A stretch of 7,020 nucleotides of DNA from Spirochaetaceae bacterium. Lineage in GTDB: Bacteria; Spirochaetota; Spirochaetia; Treponematales; Breznakiellaceae. The translations under genes were made by a program, and so were the position numbers. The notes below the pieces were generated by a model. The model ran no database searches, was not told where the DNA came from, and worked only from the letters and a program-made list of their open reading frames with translations. This document shows positions 5,408 through 7,020 of this stretch, in pieces (the stretch's first letter is position 1; each line of letters begins with the position of its first letter). The DNA is taken from assembly GCA_031278575.1 (NCBI GenBank), contig JAITKD010000117.1, forward strand, positions 1-7,020, given 5' to 3'.

Positions 5408-6133
5408 TTACCAAATTCGGGGGGTAAACCCCTGGGGGGCTTCGATTTTCACCGTATCCCCCGACTGTTCTATCACGTAAAACCCCTGCTCCAGGGCATA
5501 GTTCCGTACCGGGGTTTTCACTATCGCCCCGGCCACCGCCCCCAGCAGTTTCCGGGTATCCCGCCGTTCATCCGCGTATTTTCTGAGTATTTCCATCCGC
5601 TTAATATGATCCTTCACATCCTGGACGCGCAGGTATGACTTGACCTCCACCGCCAGGGCAAACTCCCCGTTTTCCAGCCATACATCCACTTCCGTAAGGG
5701 TTTTCCCTTGGGCATCGGTAAATTTGACGTCCGGCCCGGCCTTGGTAAAGGTGTAGCCCAGCGCCCTGAATTTTTCCGTTATATTGGGGGTTATCAGATG
5801 CTCTGCCAGCTCGCCAAAGCGGTTTCCCAATTCCCCTAACTGTTTATCGGTCTTTTCGGTCAGCTTTTGGATCAGCCGTTCGGTTTTTTCCAATTCCCGA
5901 TCTCGATTGGCGAATATTTTCTCGATCCTCCGGTCGGTTTCCTCGATCCTTTGGTTGGTTTTTTCCATCTCCCGGTCTCGATTGGCGAATATTTCCTCGA
6001 TCCTCCGGTCGGTTTCCTGGAATTTCCGGTCGGTTTCCTGGAATTTCCGGTCGGTTTCCTGGAACATGGCCCAGACATCCTCAAAAGTCAAACCCCGGAC
6101 CGGTTCCCGCGGCGATGATGTTATATCTCCCAT
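5408..6133 (-). CDS. DUF3782-like coiled-coil protein with PD-(D/E)XK-type domain
   Basis: Predicted 241-aa protein of unknown function. Residues 24-43 hold a 7-residue repeat (F-Q-E-T-D-R-K), followed by a 25-residue repeat built on E-T-D-R-R-I-E-x-I-F-A-N-R-D-R-E, giving a long charged coiled coil to about residue 100. The C-terminal part (about 105-241) has E-V-D at 148-150, then E-V-K at 163-165 at the end of a hydrophobic strand, the spacing of the PD-(D/E)XK nuclease-fold active site. DUF3782-type proteins with this layout are common in cyanobacteria and termite-gut treponemes; nuclease activity is not established to my knowledge. ATG 6133 is chosen for the strong Shine-Dalgarno GGAGGT five bases upstream and the promoter just behind it; the frame stays open to 6268, but that stretch contains the promoter. 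It is the first gene of the operon, about 29 nt before GH20. Confidence 0.83.
   Translation of the reverse strand: MGDITSSPREPVRGLTFEDVWAMFQETDRKFQETDRKFQETDRRIEEIFANRDREMEKTNQRIEETDRRIEKIFANRDRELEKTERLIQKLTEKTDKQLGELGNRFGELAEHLITPNITEKFRALGYTFTKAGPDVKFTDAQGKTLTEVDVWLENGEFALAVEVKSYLRVQDVKDHIKRMEILRKYADERRDTRKLLGAVAGAIVKTPVRNYALEQGFYVIEQSGDTVKIEAPQGFTPRIW
5884..6033 (-). repeat. 75-bp direct repeat inside coiled-coil coding region
   Basis: Two adjacent 75-bp copies, about 5884-5958 and 5959-6033, closely similar and each encoding 25 residues with the core I-F-A-N-R-D-R-E. The in-frame length means copy number can change without breaking the gene. Confidence 0.8.
6010..6069 (-). repeat. 21-bp tandem repeats encoding the F-Q-E-T-D-R-K heptad
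   Basis: Nearly identical 21-bp units built around the + strand sequence CGGTCGGTTTCCTGGAATTTC, each encoding one heptad of the coiled coil. The DNA-level identity is higher than protein conservation needs and suggests recent slippage-driven duplication. Confidence 0.82.
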
Positions 6134-6138
6134 GGTGT

Positions 6139-6144
6139 ACCTCC
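6139..6144 (-). promoter_or_regulatory. Shine-Dalgarno sequence of DUF3782-like gene
   Basis: Minus-strand GGAGGT lies five bases before ATG 6133. It fixes the start against the longer open frame reaching 6268. Confidence 0.85.
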
Positions 6145-6150
6145 ATGTTG

Positions 6151-6179
6151 AATATACCTCATACCGGCTAAAATAACAA
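6151..6179 (-). promoter_or_regulatory. Sigma70-like promoter of the four-gene operon
   Basis: On the minus strand, TTGTTA (6174-6179) and TATATT (6151-6156) are exactly 17 bp apart, matching consensus at four and five of six positions. Transcription would start near 6144, giving a very short leader that begins at the Shine-Dalgarno. A second, poorer possibility uses TTGACC a little further upstream. Confidence 0.5.
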
Positions 6180-6282
6180 TTCAAATGGGAGGTCAAACGC
6201 ATAGAATCGTATACGGCCGGTTTACCGCTGTCATAGGGAAGAAAAAGGTTCTCGCGGGGGACGCGCAAGGGATTGAAGCGGT

Positions 6283-6319
6283 ATAAATTTTTGGCGGACA
6301 GCGTCTGCCAAAAATTTAT
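6283..6319. repeat. Long near-perfect palindrome, AT-rich arms and GC-rich tip
   Basis: Left arm ATAAATTTTTGGC (6283-6295) pairs perfectly with GCCAAAAATTTAT (6307-6319). Inside, GAC/GTC pair around a 3-base loop with a single G-T opposition. The 37-bp structure is essentially symmetrical, so it folds from either strand. Neither side has the T-run expected directly after a GC stem. Confidence 0.85.
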
Positions 6320-6336
6320 TCAAGCGGAAAGCCCGG

Positions 6337-6358
6337 TCCGGCCGGGTAACCGGCCGGA
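6337..6358. repeat. GC-rich hairpin with GTAA loop
   Basis: TCCGGCCGG (6337-6345) and CCGGCCGGA (6350-6358) form a perfect 9-bp stem around GTAA. It is a very stable hairpin lacking a T-run, 18 bp to the right of the previous palindrome. Confidence 0.8.
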
Positions 6359-6421
6359 TGCGCCCAAAACAGGAAGACAAAAATTCTTCAGGGTTTATTC
6401 AGGAGGTCAGGGCCGATTTTT

Positions 6422-6461
6422 AGGGAAACGCTGATTAACTTGAGGCTAATCGCGTTCCTTA
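6422..6461. repeat. Imperfect palindrome sharing its start with the 235/433 repeat family
   Basis: AGGGAAACGCTGATTA at 6422-6437 can pair with TAATCGCGTTCCTTA (6447-6461) with two single-base bulges and one wobble. Its left arm matches the first bases of the repeats at 235 and 433 (TAGGGAAGCGCTGATT) except for one base. It is a possible diverged or truncated third member of that family. Confidence 0.55.
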
Positions 6462-6504
6462 GGTTCTCCGGCGGAAAATTACCACCGGGACATACCAGGG
6501 TTCA

Positions 6505-6867
6505 TCATACAACCCCATCCGATAACTTGGGAACTTCTTCTTTTTTTATCATTTCCCGGCGTTCCCGCAGGAAGATGAAAATAATGATTCCCAGGAAGAT
6601 CAAAAAAAGGAGGACGAAAACTATCAAGGCCGGGATATTGGCGGTACTTGGTTTTACCGGGGTATCGGGAAGGGATTCGATGGGTATTCCGGCGCCTCCG
6701 CCGGATGCGCTGAATACGAGGAACAGGCTGATAATCACCGAAAGGGTAAGGATCATAAGGGTAATCAGGGCCGCCTTTTTTACCAGGAAGCCGGATTTTT
6801 TTGAAAAAGCAAAATAAAGGATCAACAAAAATACCATTACGGGCAAAAACAGAACAGAAACATTCAT
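6505..6867 (-). CDS. Small membrane protein with three predicted membrane segments
   Basis: Predicted 120-aa protein that I do not recognise. Hydrophobic segments lie at about residues 4-21, 32-52 and 78-100. The loop between the first two is basic (K-K-S-G-F-L-V-K-K), and the tail after the third starts R-E-R-R-E, so positive-inside topology puts the N-terminus and the Gly/Pro-rich loop (53-77) outside and the charged C-tail in the cytoplasm. The start at 6867 is supported by a G-rich Shine-Dalgarno (AAGGGGGT) four bases upstream. The lysine-rich hydrophobic pattern, not random in other frames, supports coding on this strand. It is separated from the DUF3782 operon by 371 bases and so is probably a separate transcript. 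A stable hairpin lies just upstream in its leader. Confidence 0.72.
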   Translation of the reverse strand: MNVSVLFLPVMVFLLILYFAFSKKSGFLVKKAALITLMILTLSVIISLFLVFSASGGGAGIPIESLPDTPVKPSTANIPALIVFVLLFLIFLGIIIFIFLRERREMIKKEEVPKLSDGVV

Positions 6868-6883
6868 GGTTACCCCCTTGTTA

Positions 6884-6919
6884 AGCGCCGTGAGAAATAC
6901 AACGGTTCCTCACGGCGCT
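6884..6919. terminator. Perfect 11-bp-stem hairpin in the leader of the small membrane protein gene
   Basis: AGCGCCGTGAG (6884-6894) pairs with CTCACGGCGCT (6909-6919) around a 14-base loop. It lies 50 bases after a probable upstream stop codon and 17 bases before ATG 6867 on the minus strand. T-rich sequence follows only on the + strand side. It could end the upstream minus-strand transcript without a T-run, or act as a leader hairpin for the membrane protein gene; I cannot decide. Confidence 0.45.
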
Positions 6920-6968
6920 CCTATTTCTTTATCGGTACTTTTTCCCCTGATATTGTCCGGAAAAGACC

Positions 6969-7020
6969 CTATTCAGGGTAAATCTCTTCGGTAAATAGCC
7001 GCTTCACCGCAAAAAATCCA
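6969..7020 (-). CDS. Probable C-terminal end of a minus-strand gene cut by the window edge
   Basis: The minus-strand frame from the window end reads G-F-F-A-V-K-R-L-F-T-E-E-I-Y-P-E and stops with TAG at 6969-6971. The composition looks like a normal protein end, and it would explain the gene order on this strand. The other two minus frames also stop within about 50 bases, so the evidence is limited to 16 codons. No function can be assigned. Confidence 0.4.
   Translation of the reverse strand, partial: GFFAVKRLFTEEIYPE

Larger units (their letters stand above)
6134..6504. other. Gene-free intergenic region with three palindromes
   Basis: About 370 bases between two minus-strand genes with no credible coding frame. 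It holds the operon promoter at its left end and palindromes at 6283-6319, 6337-6358 and 6422-6461. None is followed by a clear T-run on either strand. Confidence 0.7.

Noticed and set aside
6134..6268. 45-residue N-terminal extension of the DUF3782-like protein
   Set aside because: The stretch holds a good promoter and the ribosome site for ATG 6133, and its translation lacks family features.
6337..6358. Intrinsic terminator at the GC-rich hairpin
   Set aside because: No T-run follows on either strand, so only a repeat or hairpin call is supported.
6440..6817. Plus-strand open frame opposite the membrane protein gene
   Set aside because: Basic, low-quality translation; the minus-strand frame has clear membrane segments, positive-inside topology and a ribosome site.

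Overview
The window looks like chromosomal DNA of a GC-rich bacterium. The gene set (spirochaete-style single-domain RlmL, a multi-copy-type DUF3782 coiled-coil protein, a GH20 hexosaminidase without an export signal) and the abundant intergenic palindromes are what I would expect from a termite-gut type Treponema. That assignment is an inference from style, not proven by a marker gene.

Left part (1-2092, + strand). The window opens inside the 3' end of an RlmM/FtsJ-like rRNA 2'-O-methyltransferase gene. Its stop codon lies in the first bases of a repeat element that occurs twice in tandem (235-426 and 433-584). Each copy has a conserved head with two small palindromes, a run of 10-bp units (ten units in copy 1, six in copy 2) and a conserved tail. 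Next comes a second rRNA methyltransferase gene, an RlmL-type m2G enzyme (start placed at 713, stop 1903). A run of inverted repeats follows, one of which is a convincing intrinsic terminator. The others sit just upstream of a TetR-family regulator and are operator candidates.

Middle (2093-6133). The solitary TetR gene (+) converges on a tightly packed minus-strand operon, read right to left: a DUF3782-like coiled-coil/PD-(D/E)XK-fold protein, a cytoplasmic GH20 beta-N-acetylhexosaminidase, a GNAT acetyltransferase of the type resembling the HAT-like domain of O-GlcNAcases, and a small nitroreductase. Gaps are about 29 nt and 18 nt, then an 11-nt overlap. A good sigma70-like promoter (6151-6179) lies upstream of the first gene. 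The hexosaminidase and acetyltransferase suggest intracellular handling of N-acetylglucosamine-containing sugars. The roles of the DUF3782 protein and the nitroreductase in this unit are unknown.

Right part (6134-7020). A 371-nt gene-free stretch holds three separate palindromes. One of them shares its first bases with the repeat family at 235 and 433. Beyond it is a minus-strand gene for a 120-aa protein with three membrane segments, preceded by an 11-bp perfect-stem hairpin, and then the probable last 16 codons of another minus-strand gene at the window edge. No tRNA, rRNA, CRISPR array or transposase gene was seen.
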